Assembly: GCF_030272615.1 (NCBI RefSeq)
Contig: NC_081409.1
Coordinates: 647,500,468-647,564,467, forward strand
From: Cryptomeria japonica
Lineage: Eukaryota > Streptophyta > Pinopsida > Cupressales > Cupressaceae
Length of the DNA: 64,000 nucleotides
Reading direction: 5' to 3'
Position numbers and translations under genes: made by a program. The notes below the pieces were generated by a model that searched no databases, was not told where the DNA came from, and saw nothing but the letters and a program-made list of their open reading frames with translations. This document shows positions 31,989 to 41,447 of the stretch, in pieces (positions within the stretch are counted from its first letter, which is position 1; each line of letters starts with the position of its first letter).

Positions 31989-33199
31989 ATGTCTGCTAAC
32001 TATTTCAAGAAGGACAGTCCTAAACTTGATGGAACCAACTATGGCATATGGAAGATCAGAATGGAGACACATTTAAATTGCATTGGAAAGGACATCTGGG
32101 ATGTTACAAAGAATGGTTATACTGCTCCTACTCAGAGTCATCCCAATCCACCTAGCTTGACTAAAGATGAGGAAAATGATTGTAAAGCAAGAGAAGCACT
32201 TTTGAGCGCATTATCAGATCAACAAATCATGGGACTATCATATAGGTCTACTGCTTAAGCTATTTGGGATCATTTGGAAACACTAAATGAAGGAGATTCC
32301 ACAATCAAAATTGTAAAACTTGAAAGCTTCCGGGTCAGATATGAACATCTGAAAATGGAAGAAGATGAAGGATTTCTGCTTTTATGGAAAGAGTAAATGA
32401 GATTGTTTTGGGTATTAAATGTTGTGGAGGAACCTTAAGTGAGGACGAAATTGTTTCAAAAGTTTAAAGAGGATTGCCACCGACATATAAAATGAAAGTC
32501 ACTGGTATAAATGAGTTAAGAACAATGCCTAATACATTATTAACTACGGATACATTGATTGGAAAACTTTCAGCTTTTGAAATTGAAGAATTTGGTCCTG
32601 TTGCTACTATAAAGATAGAGTTAGCCTTTAAAGAATCAACATCATCTACCTCATCATTTGAAAAATCTAATTGGAAAGCCTTTTGTGCAAGAGAACTTGA
32701 AGATAGTAGGAAAGAAAATGAAGAACTTGAAGAACTTAAAGCACTATTTGCAAGGAAAATGCCTAAAGGTCCAGTTGGAAGTAAGTATGAAGGTAAAGCA
32801 CCCTTTAAATGTTTTAATTGCAATAAGATTGGTCATATGGCTTCAAGATGCCCTAATAGACATGCTAGACTAAGAGAAGAAGCTAGAAGAACATACAAGC
32901 CTAACCCTGAATATCAAAGATACATATCTAACAAGAATAAAGAAAAATCTTCTTACATTGTTGATGAAGGAGTGACTGATGATCCTGATGAGGATCCGGT
33001 AGACAATGGATGGGTTTTTGTTGCTATAACAGAAGATCAACCGGCACCTACTACTCAACTGGTAGAAAAGGCCTTGGCAGCTAAAGTTGAAGTAAAGGAT
33101 GAGTGGATCATTGATTCAGGATTCTCACATCATATGACAGGAGACAAAATTCTTGAACTTTCAAGAATACAATGGAGGCTTAGTGAGATTTGGAGATGA
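31989..33199 (+). pseudogene. gag: Copia-3 Gag and start of protease
   Basis: The first frame (31989-32258) starts at the first ATG after the primer-binding site and has DSPKLDGTNYGIWKIRMETH, the copia Gag start. After a stop and a frameshift near 32380, frame 32474-33199 carries TDTLIGKLSAFEIEEF, an intact zinc knuckle CFNCNKIGHMASRC, and runs into the protease active site EWIIDSGFSHHMTGDK (Phe where Cys or Ala is usual). It is frameshifted at about 33150. Confidence 0.85.
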
Positions 33200-33596
33200 C
33201 AAAACTTGTTTGATCAAAGGTAAGGGTACAATATCTCTTGATGGTAAGAATAACACTGACAATGTTTACTATGTTGAAGGATTAAAGCATAATATTTTGA
33301 GTGTTGGTCAATTAGTTGAGAAAAGATTTCAGTTACAATTCAAAAATGGAAAATGCAAAATCATGAATAGAACTGGTTTGGAAATTGCAACCGGTAATCA
33401 GACTAGAGGTAATATCTTTCATTTGAATAACAGTGAAAAGACATGCTTAATTGCACATATTGATGAAAGTTGGCTATGGCATAAGAGACTCTATCATGTA
33501 AACATTGATTGCATGGGGAAAATCAGCACTATTAAGGCAGTTAGAGATTTACCTAAAATTGTCAAACCTCACAATACAGTATGTAACGAATGTTAA
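33153..33596 (+). pseudogene. pol: Copia-3 protease C-terminus and GAG-pre-integrase
   Basis: YNGGLVRFGDDKTCLIKGKG completes the protease; VEGLKHNILSVGQLVEKRF and LWHKRLYHVNIDCMGK ... TVCNEC form the zinc-binding GAG-pre-integrase region. A TAA at 33594-33596 ends the frame just before FGKQVRATF. Confidence 0.8.
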
Positions 33597-34541
33597 TTTG
33601 GAAAACAAGTTAGAGCTACTTTCAAAAGTATTCCAGAAAAATCCAATAATGCTCTTGATTTAGTTCATACCAATTTATGTGGTCCAGCTAGAACTAAAAG
33701 CTTACAAGGTGATAGATATTTCATGCTAATCATTGATGACTATTCTAGAATGTGTTGGGTTACTTTTCTCAGAGAAAAATCAAAAGCACTTGGAAAGTTC
33801 AAACTATTCAAAGCTATGGTAGAAAATGAAACCAGTAAGAAAATAAAATGTCTAAGATCAGATCAAGGAGGAGAATTTACATCTAAGGAATTTAATACAT
33901 TCTGTGAAGTAAATGGAATCAGAAGATAGCTATCAACACCTCAGACACCACAGCAGAATGGAGTTGTTGAAAGGGAAAAAAAAAACTATCTTGGATGCAG
34001 CAAGAAGTATGTTATCAAAAGTAAACCTACCACATGTATATTGGAGAGAGTCAGTAAGTACAGCGGTCTATACATTCAACAAAGTTCACATCAAAGGTGA
34101 AACCGGTAAGACCCCTCATGAACTATGGTTTGGTATTACTCCTACTCTTAAATATTTCAGATTTTTTGGAAGTAAATGTTATATCAGAAGAGATGGGTAT
34201 ATTGGCAATTTGATCCTAGAAGTGATGAAGGAATATTTCTTGTTTATTCATCTAAAAGCAAGGCATATAGATGTTTTAACAAAAGATTGCAGAAAATTGT
34301 TGAAAGTACAAATGTAAAGATTGATGAACAATTCAGAGGAACTTCAAGGTATATAGACTCTGAACCGATAACAAAAATTTTGACAAATGAGCCTACTCTG
34401 AATCCACTGGTACAAAATGAAGATCCAATTACCCCGATATCATCTAAAAATTCCACAATAACTGAGGAACAACAGCAAACAAAGACACCCTGGTATGTAA
34501 GACTGAACCACTCTGAAGATCAGATAATTGGAAACAAGTAA
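33597..34541 (+). pseudogene. pol: Copia-3 integrase
   Basis: The catalytic core reads LVHTNLCGPA, where the first Asp is Asn, then DDYSRMCWVTFL, CLRSDQGGEFTS (second Asp kept) and QQNGVVEREKKTI (Glu kept). A stop near 33928, a 10-A run at 33977-33986 that shifts the frame, and another shift near 34200 break it. The C-terminal region resumes as DEGIFLVYSSKSKAYRCFNK. It then runs through a Glu/Thr-rich linker to the RT. Confidence 0.85.
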
Positions 34542-34550
34542 AAAGGAGTT

Positions 34551-35520
34551 ATGACAAGAGGAAGATTGGCAAATGAAGAGGTATGTCTTATTTCTCAAAT
34601 TGAACCATCATCAGTTAATGAGGCATGTGAAGATAAATATTGGATTAAAGCTATGGAAGAAGAATTAGAACAAATTGAGAAGAATAACACTTGGACATTA
34701 GTTCCTCGGCCTAAAGATAAAAATGTAATTGGAACCAAATGGGTATTCAGAAACAAACTTAATGAAGATGGTAAGGTTATAAAAAATAAAGCAAGAATAG
34801 TGTGTAAGGGATATTATCAGAAAGAAGGAATTGATTACAATGAAACCTTTGCACTGGTAGCGAGAATTGAGGCAATCAGATTATTTTTGGGTTTTGCAGC
34901 ACATAAGAACTATAAAGTATATCAAATGGATATTAAATGTGCATTTTTGAATGGAGATCTTGAAGAGGAAGTTTACATTGAACAACCTAATGGATTTTCT
35001 TTGACAGATAACAAAGATATGGTTTGCACGTTAAGAAAGGCTTTGTATGGATTGAAGCAAGCTCCAAGAGCTTGGTATGCAAGATTGGATAAGTATCTTT
35101 TGAAGATTGATTTTTCTAAAGGTAATGCAGGCAACAATCGATATTATAAAGTGACTAATGATGACATCTTGGTTATAGAAGTTTTTGTTGATGATATAAT
35201 CTTTGCAGGAGAAGATGGATTATGTAAAGAATTTTCTATTAAAATGTAGTAAGAATTTGAAATGTCTATGATTGGAGAAATAAAATTCTTTTTAGGATTG
35301 TAGATTTCACAGACTAATAAAGGTATATTCTTGAGTCAATCCAAGTACTTAAAAGAGTTACTAAAGAAATTTGGGATGGAGAACTCTAAACTGATAAGCA
35401 CACCTATGACTACAAATGACAAACTATCACTAAGGGATGAATCTACACCTATAAATCCAACTAGATACAAATCTATGATAGGAGGTATACTATATTTGAC
35501 ATAAACCAGACCTGATATTA
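34551..35520 (+). pseudogene. pol: Copia-3 reverse transcriptase
   Basis: The open part, 34551-35249, holds [71 protein letters not shown] and [12 protein letters not shown] with both catalytic Asps. Two TAG codons near 35247 and 35302 interrupt the tail (FEMSMIGEIKFFLGL). The active site is intact; decay is by nonsense changes. Confidence 0.85.
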
Positions 35521-36136
35521 TGAATGCAATATGTATTGTTTCAAGATTTCAGAGTAATCCTAGAGAAAATCATGAATCAGCAGTAAAAAGGATTTTTCAG
35601 TACTTACAAGGCACTATAAATCATGATTATGGTATCCTAGAGATGAAAACTTTGAATTATGTGCATACACAGATGCAAATTGGGTAGGAGATGTGGATGA
35701 TAGAAAAAGCACCACCAAAGAAGCATTCTTTCTTGGAAACAAACTAGTTTATTGGTTGAGTAAGAAACAAAGTTGTACATCTTTATCAACAACAGAATCA
35801 GAATATGTTGCTGCAGCAACTAACTGTACATAGGTACTATGGCTTAAGCAAATGTTGAAAGACATAAAGGTAAAATGCAAGGAACCTATTACTATCTATT
35901 GTGATAACACTGCAACAATTGATATATCTAAGAATCCGGTATTACATTCTAAAACCAAACATGTTTCTATCAAACTGAATTTTCTAAGGGAAAATGTTGA
36001 AGCAAAGGAAATAAAACTGGTTTATGTGAATACTAAAGAGTAGATTGCAGATATGTTCACTAAACCTCTGCCTAAGGAGACTTTTTAATATCTCAGAGAC
36101 TAGTTTGGGGTCATACCCCCACCGGTAGAGACTTAG
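35521..36136 (+). pseudogene. pol: Copia-3 RNase H and Pol C-terminus
   Basis: Recognisable pieces are ICIVSRFQSNPRENH, AYTDANWVGDVDDRKSTT (catalytic Asp), LSTTESEYVAAATNC, IYCDNTATIDISKNPVLHSK and the C-terminus ADMFTKPLPKETF. Stops or shifts occur near 35640, 35832, 36042 and 36088. Residues of the catalytic core are retained. Confidence 0.8.
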
Positions 36137-36517
36137 GAGGTTGATGATTGTCATCAACCAACAAAATTAACAGAGAAATCTTTTACTCTGGCTTTGATGG
36201 GAAGCTACTTCTCAAGGGGAGTAGTTAGTATACTAAATTGATTGGTATTTTGTATATGAACTTGGCTTAGTAATAACTTTGGCAATTGCTATCAAAGGGA
36301 GAAAGATTGGTATGGAAAAACACAAGCAAAACACATGTTGCTCCCAGGGGGAGAGATTGTTACTTGGGAGAGATTATTACTCTTTGTATCTGTATTTTGA
36401 TTTCTGGTTATTATCTCTTTTCAGAGATTGTTGGTTTTTGGTATTTGGCATTTCTATTTTGGCACTTCGATGGTTTTTCCATTTTGTGTTGCCATCAATG
36501 CCTAAGGGGGATATTTT
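36137..36517 (+). other. Copia-3 3' untranslated region and polypurine tract
   Basis: No ORF with homology. It ends with CATCAATG (36493-36500) and AAGGGGGA (36504-36511). CATTGATG, its reverse complement, is at 36540-36547 in the LTR, so the two arms flank the polypurine tract and LTR start with a loop of about 39 nt. Confidence 0.8.
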
Positions 36518-37574
36518 TGGTATTTTGGTATGGTTTTGTCATTGATGTCAACACCTACTAAACACTTATCAACTCTGGCATTTTGGAGTATCAGCAACAT
36601 TCACCGGCAAGCAAGTGACTTATGCACAGTCACCGGTATCTGGTACACCGGCAAGATATAATGATCACCGGCACTTGGAATGATATGGAAAACACTTAGT
36701 TATATTGAAGACATCATGTGGACACTTTGTCTTGGAGTTTTGTTTATTGGTATATTAACATTTGCATATTTGTTGTTACCGGCAAATAGGTCATGGTTAC
36801 ACCGGCAGGTTTATCTTTTCCAGATCAGCATGGCACGCTATGGAGATGACTTATTATTGTTGTAAATGCATCAAGCCGACATATTGAATTGGTTATTGCA
36901 TTGGGTATTAATTGATATGTAAATTAATTTTATTGTAATATCTTATAGAGTCGACCTACTAAAATTGGTCCTAGGTTATGGTATAAATGCAAGATCTTAT
37001 TTGTAAGATCGAATGTGGAATGCGAAAAAGGATTGTGTGAAGGTATATGTGAGAATAAGAAGAGCTATACATGTAGACATCATTTGAAGATTGAAGGAGG
37101 GTTTTTGAGAAGAGAGTCAAAACTACACCAGTACTTAATCCAACATATGAAGATGCTATTTTGAGCAGTACATTCTTATTGGATTTAACCATCCAACTGT
37201 AGTCAGTGTGACCCCCATTTTGTGATTGAGCAATGAGCTATAGGTGCTTGGCCTTTCTGCATGTGCAGACCCCATTTGTATACACTTACTATCTGCAGTA
37301 GTATCATCTGACTGTGGGTAAGGTTTCCCGCCATGGTTTTTCCCCTTACAGGGTTTCCACATACAAATATTGGTGTTATATGTTGTGGATGACTTTGTCT
37401 TTTTGTTTCATGCATTAATCCTTACCAATATTACAATTAACTATTAAAACTATCTACCAGCATATGAGACTGGTTTATCGGTATTAAGCATTAAGCTGGT
37501 TAAGTTGTTTTGGGTTTGAATTTATTAGACAACTGATTCACCCCCCACCTCTTAGTTGTCTCCGGGACCTAACA
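36518..37574 (+). repeat. Copia-3 3' LTR (~1.06 kb)
   Basis: It matches 30855-31932 with scattered changes and a ~25-bp deletion near the end (one copy of a TTTATAGATATTAAGCAT-like phrase). It ends CCTAACA. Confidence 0.88.
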
Positions 37575-38043
37575 AGGACCTCACTTGGTTGGTTACACAG
37601 ACTCTAATTGGGTTGGCAATCTTGATGATCTTAAGTCTACTTCAGGTTACAACTTCCACCTTGGTTCGGGCACCATTTGTTGGCAGAGCAAGAAGCAGCA
37701 TGTTATTTCTCTCTCTTCGACTGAGGCTGAGTATGGAGGAGTTGTTAACACAATGACCAAGACCATTTGGCTTCATCATATTCTTAGAGAGTTTAGGTTC
37801 ACCACTCCATAGTCGAAAATTCTACATTGTGACAATCAGAGTGCTATTGCAATCTCAAAGAACCCGGTCCTGAATTAGCGGACCAAACACATTGAGATTC
37901 ATATGTACTACATCCGAGAGTTGATTTAGGAGCAGGTCATTGATTTGCAATATTGTCCTACAGCAGAGTAGGTATCTGATAGCTTCACCAAACCTTTCAC
38001 CGAGAGTAAGTTCCAGCAGTTGCGAGCTCTCTTGAGGGTGTGA
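37575..38043 (+). pseudogene. pol: Copia-4 RNase H, 3' part
   Basis: Continues the domain cut by Copia-3: VGYTDSNWVGNLDDLKSTSG (catalytic Asp), CWQSKKQHVISLSSTEAEYG, then after a TAG ILHCDNQSAIAISKNPVLN, and the Pol C-terminus DSFTKPFTESKFQQLRALL to the stop at 38041-38043. In-frame stops lie at about 37810, 37877, 37927 and 37969. Confidence 0.85.
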
Positions 38044-38330
38044 GATGTCTCATTAGGGGGGTCAACTGACTTCTCCTTCCTCTCTTTTTGGGGGGGACTT
38101 TTTCTTCTTTGAGGTTTTGTCCTTCTTCTTTGAGAGTCTTTTGTACATTCATCTCTCTTTTGCGGGGAGTTTTTTCCCACTGGGTTTTCTTCCTTTCTCA
38201 ATTTATGAGAGATTGCATTGCATAGGTTTGCTTGCACTTGCATATTGTACATGGGTACATATCATGGCCTAGTAGCTAGGATCCATCTTTCATTATTGAC
38301 ATAAAGTCTTTATTCCCCTAAGTTGCACTT

Positions 38331-38340
38331 AAGGGGGGGC
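38331..38340 (+). other. Copia-4 polypurine tract
   Basis: AAGGGGGGGC two bases before the 3' LTR; primes plus-strand synthesis. The CATCAATG arm seen in the SIRE-like elements is absent here. Confidence 0.75.
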
Positions 38341-38342
38341 GT

Positions 38343-38785
38343 TGGTGTAAATAATTATTCATCATGGATATTATTACACTTTACTTAAGTTAACTTAGGA
38401 TAATGCATCTCATCATAGTTTGGATATGAGACACTTAGGGAAGTGTGCACATAGGGATGTAGCTTGTAGAAGAAATTCCACCTTTTGTGGTCTTATCTTG
38501 CTATTACACTCCACATTAGATGGGTCATCCACCTCTTGTGGAATATTAAATTATTTCTCCTACCTGCCCCTACTTTTTCTTACCTACCCTTGTTTCTCAT
38601 TGAGTCACATGTAATGATTGTGTGCTCACATATCCATATGGCCTTGCCTATATAAGAAGGCCCATATTCATTGTATTGTCTAATCCAGTTCATCATTTTC
38701 ATATTGATGTGAATACAGTTTTTTCTTGTCATACTTTTCTCTCTTTTGTGCTTTTCATTGTGCCCTTGGTCTTGGAAAAATCTCA
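38343..38785 (+). repeat. Copia-4 3' LTR
   Basis: It matches 18211-18654 almost throughout. The TATATAAG box is at 38649-38656. It ends AATCTCA. Confidence 0.88.
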
Positions 38786-39322
38786 TAGTCTCTTCTTCAA
38801 CTTATTTTTTTCATGAAGACTTGTTCTTCTCAAAATATGAGGAGTGGTCATACATGAATGATCAAAGGTTGATGTTGATATTGGATTTGGATACTTCATT
38901 TGAATACTCAAGTTTACTTCATCAAGTAGAGATTTAGTTAGATTCGCCTCCATGACAAAGTGTGTCAAATGATATGGATAAAGTCTCCCGACATAGAAAC
39001 TTGATTTGACAACTTAAGGACTGAACAAGGTATTTTGTTTTGGTAGAATCCATTGGATGGTGAAACTTTGATCACTGGTTCTGATACTTATTGATTTTGT
39101 TGGATGAAGTATGATCTCAAGCTAGTTTAAAGATTTTAAAACTTGTTCTAAGGGTGTCTTGTTGATTTTAAAATTTTTCTCACTGATGATCGGTTTTGAA
39201 GTTTTTCGACCGAGTTTGCTAAAGGATCTGAAAGGGTATATGAAACCGTCAATAAAATTTTCTCAAAGTGTGGGATTTGCTCTTTTTTTTTCCTTATAAT
39301 TGATCATGCACTGATAGAGACT

Positions 39323-39670
39323 GAATGCGCTAAATAATGTTCATAATGCACTACAGAATGCTCCCTATGCGCTAACCTCCCTTTACTACGCGCTAGTATA
39401 GACTATTTGAAAATGACTTTTCTGGATAAGCTATGTGCTATTATATCCTGATTACATGCTATTATTTGATATGGAAGTGCTATGATATGCTTCTGATGCA
39501 CTATACTGATGTTTTAATGTGCTAGACTAATGCTAGAAAGTGCTACTGGGAATTTCACCAATATGATACTAATTAGGTGCTAAAATAATTGATGAAAGTG
39601 CTAAGTTTTGGATCAAATGCACTACTCAATGTTTGCTACATGCTAGGATGTTACTCCTATGCGCTACTAT
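39323..39670. repeat. Array of a GYRCTA-type word, first block
   Basis: About sixteen copies of a 7-base word of the form (N)TGCGCTA / TGCACTA / TGTGCTA / ATGCTA occur in ~350 bp, spaced roughly 12-40 bp apart with unrelated A/T-rich spacers. All are in the same orientation. The phrase TGCACTACAGAATG is shared with the second block at 46765-47030. Confidence 0.7.
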
Positions 39671-39800
39671 CCTGATTTATTTGTTTCTACAATTTTGATT
39701 TTTAACACTTGTGATTTTGATGGATGATTTTCTGAAAAATAACTTGAACACACGACACATAGAAGAGATAACAATTTTGCCTATGCTAAACAAGTAGTGT

Positions 39801-40201
39801 ATGTTCTATGAGGATGTGTTCAAATCCTCGATGTTTTCATTGGTTTGGATAAAAAATAAGATAAATCAAGTAGACTCTTTATTCAAGGGTCATCAACAAT
39901 ATCATAGCCCCCTAGTCTCGATACTCCGTCAACTCAAACAACCTTGTCACCCCCTAGGGGGCGCCCATTTTTTTGCCTTTTGCCAGAAATTAACTCAAAG
40001 TGAATTGCTTCACAATTGAGTAGTTATCTTGGGAGATATATGGTGACTGATCTTGGGGGAAATTCTTTCCCCCCCTTGCACTATGATATTGAAAATGTTT
40101 GGTACCTGACTCGACTCAAAGCTTCTAATGCTAAAGTTCTTAATCAGGCTTTCGTTCGATCTTCAATGATAAAATCCCTCAGGAGGCTTTCCAACCTTTA
40201 G
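39801..40201 (+). other. Two unrecognised open frames in the H leader
   Basis: Open frames 39801-40019 and 40016-40201 overlap by 4 bp on the plus strand, opposite to H. The second contains YDIENVWYLTRLKASNAKVL. I recognise no family. They may be chance, a leader ORF read on the wrong strand, or the remains of another inserted element. Confidence 0.25.
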
Positions 40202-40411
40202 AACAAAGGCTTTACATATCTTAAAGATATTGGGAGAAGACTAATCACTGAGAAAAACCGTTGAAGGGGACTTTTGTAAGCCTCCACGTTTGATTATAGT
40301 GGGTTGGAACATTTCGCAATAAAGTTGTTTCCCACTTAGGTCGTTCCTCTTTCACCGGCCATTAATGGCACCCTAAGGGCAACTTGGGAGGGCAGGCCTT
40401 CTAAAGGTTTT

Positions 40412-41231
40412 TGTTAGGATTGATGATAGTCCCAAAGATACTGAGGGGAAGGGGGGGTTGAATCAGTATCTAACCGGTTAGCAAAATATTTAACCTTATT
40501 AAGTATTTTGCATCCCAAAACAGTGTACCAGTAAATAAGAATTAATGCAATAAATTGGAACAATAAAGACAACATAGAAAACACACCATAACATAGGATG
40601 TTTAACAAGGAAACCGGGTGTGGGAAAAACCTCAGTGGGATTTGTGACCCACAATATTCACTCATTGGCCAATGAATAAATATTACTTACAATGAGGGGC
40701 CTGCACATGCAGGAAGGCCAACTGCCTAGAGCTCACTGCTTAATAAGAGTCTCACTGACTACAAAAGTGGATTATGAAATCCAATACAATGTACTGCTTC
40801 AATGTAGCATCAACTATGCCAGGTTCAGTACTAGTTTAAGCTCATTATATAACCAAAACCTTTGTTGTCAACTTTTATCTCCTTATACAAAAATATCATT
40901 CATTCATGCTATACTTCTACCATATTACAAAAAATGACCTATAATATCTCATACATATATATGAGTCTTTTACAATATTCCATGTCGACTTTACAAAAGA
41001 TAATTACATTAAATACAATAAACAAAAGTTTATTCCCTGTCAGCTGGAGTGTTGCTATGCATTGTTGCCACTGTCAGTGAAGTGTCTATCAGTGTATGTA
41101 GATGTATATGCCAGTGTCGATGCTTGCCAGTGGCTTTACCAGATGAGTGCCAAAAGGTTGCCAGATGGTTGCCAAAAGGTTTCCATCAATGACAACACCA
41201 TCATTTATCATTAGAGTGTAGAATGCCAACA
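40412..41231 (-). repeat. Element D 3' LTR (left copy)
   Basis: On the plus strand it reads TGTTAGGATT ... GCCAACA. It matches 45179-45996. The minus-strand U3 carries CATTGATG (plus-strand CATCAATG at 41184-41191), and the LTR end has a C-run (plus-strand G-run at 40445-40457). A TTATATAAT box lies on the minus strand near 40843-40852. Confidence 0.88.
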
Positions 41232-41246
41232 ATCTCCCCCTTTGGC
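41232..41246 (-). other. Element D polypurine tract
   Basis: Minus strand GCCAAAGGGGGAGAT, directly before the 3' LTR. It matches the polypurine tract of Copia-2 almost exactly. Confidence 0.85.
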
Positions 41247-41447
41247 ATTGATGACAACACTCATGAGAAAAATCCAAAAACTATTTCCAAAAAGTGAAGT
41301 CCAAAAAGTTACCAAAAATATATGCTCCCCTTGAGCAGAGGATCTCCTACGATAAATCATTTTTCTCTTTCTACTACTCCCCCTTTGACATCAATGACAA
41401 AGGTTGTCAAAAATTGTCAAACGAGTGCAAAAATGTCACCTCAAAGT

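Larger units (their letters stand above)
30855..37574 (+). mobile_element. Copia-3, full-length SIRE-like Ty1/copia retrotransposon
   Basis: Both LTRs, primer-binding site, gag, protease, integrase, RT, RNase H and polypurine tract are present in order. It is inserted in the RNase H region of Copia-4, whose coding resumes after it. The 5 bp on either side (ACTAT, AGGAC) do not match. Its proteins resemble those of Copia-1 and -2. Confidence 0.92.
18211..38785 (+). mobile_element. Copia-4, Ty1/copia element with nested insertions
   Basis: It is bounded by two ~444-bp LTRs and carries gag, protease, integrase, RT and RNase H in copia order. It is a different lineage from Copia-1/2/3: short LTRs, a divergent Pol (GLEQAPRAWHTKM, LYIDDLIII), and no C-tract motif. 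Gypsy-2 interrupts its leader, a solo LTR lies just before gag, and Copia-3 interrupts RNase H. The 5 bp outside each LTR (TTTGT and TAGTC) do not match, so no target duplication is visible. Confidence 0.85.
38786..40411 (-). mobile_element. Element H leader, right of Copia-4 (inferred)
   Basis: No protein domain is recognisable. I assign it to the leader of the minus-strand element H because it lies between the H gag side (ending at 18210 before Copia-4) and the H primer-binding site at 47079-47096. It holds the first GYRCTA array (39323-39670) and two plus-strand open frames at 39801-40201. A weak alternative PBS-like word, GGTTCTGATACT (39077-39088, minus strand), could mean that a different LTR begins at 39092. 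Confidence 0.4.

Noticed and set aside
39077-39092. Minus-strand AGTATCAGAACC as the H primer-binding site with an LTR from 39092
   Set aside because: It has two or more mismatches to the tRNA-Met site and no LTR partner; the TGGCGCC site at 47079-47096 fits a Tat element better. Not fully excluded.
39323-39670. Spaced repeats as a CRISPR array
   Set aside because: The word is only ~7 bases, degenerate and irregularly spaced, and the DNA is plant nuclear.
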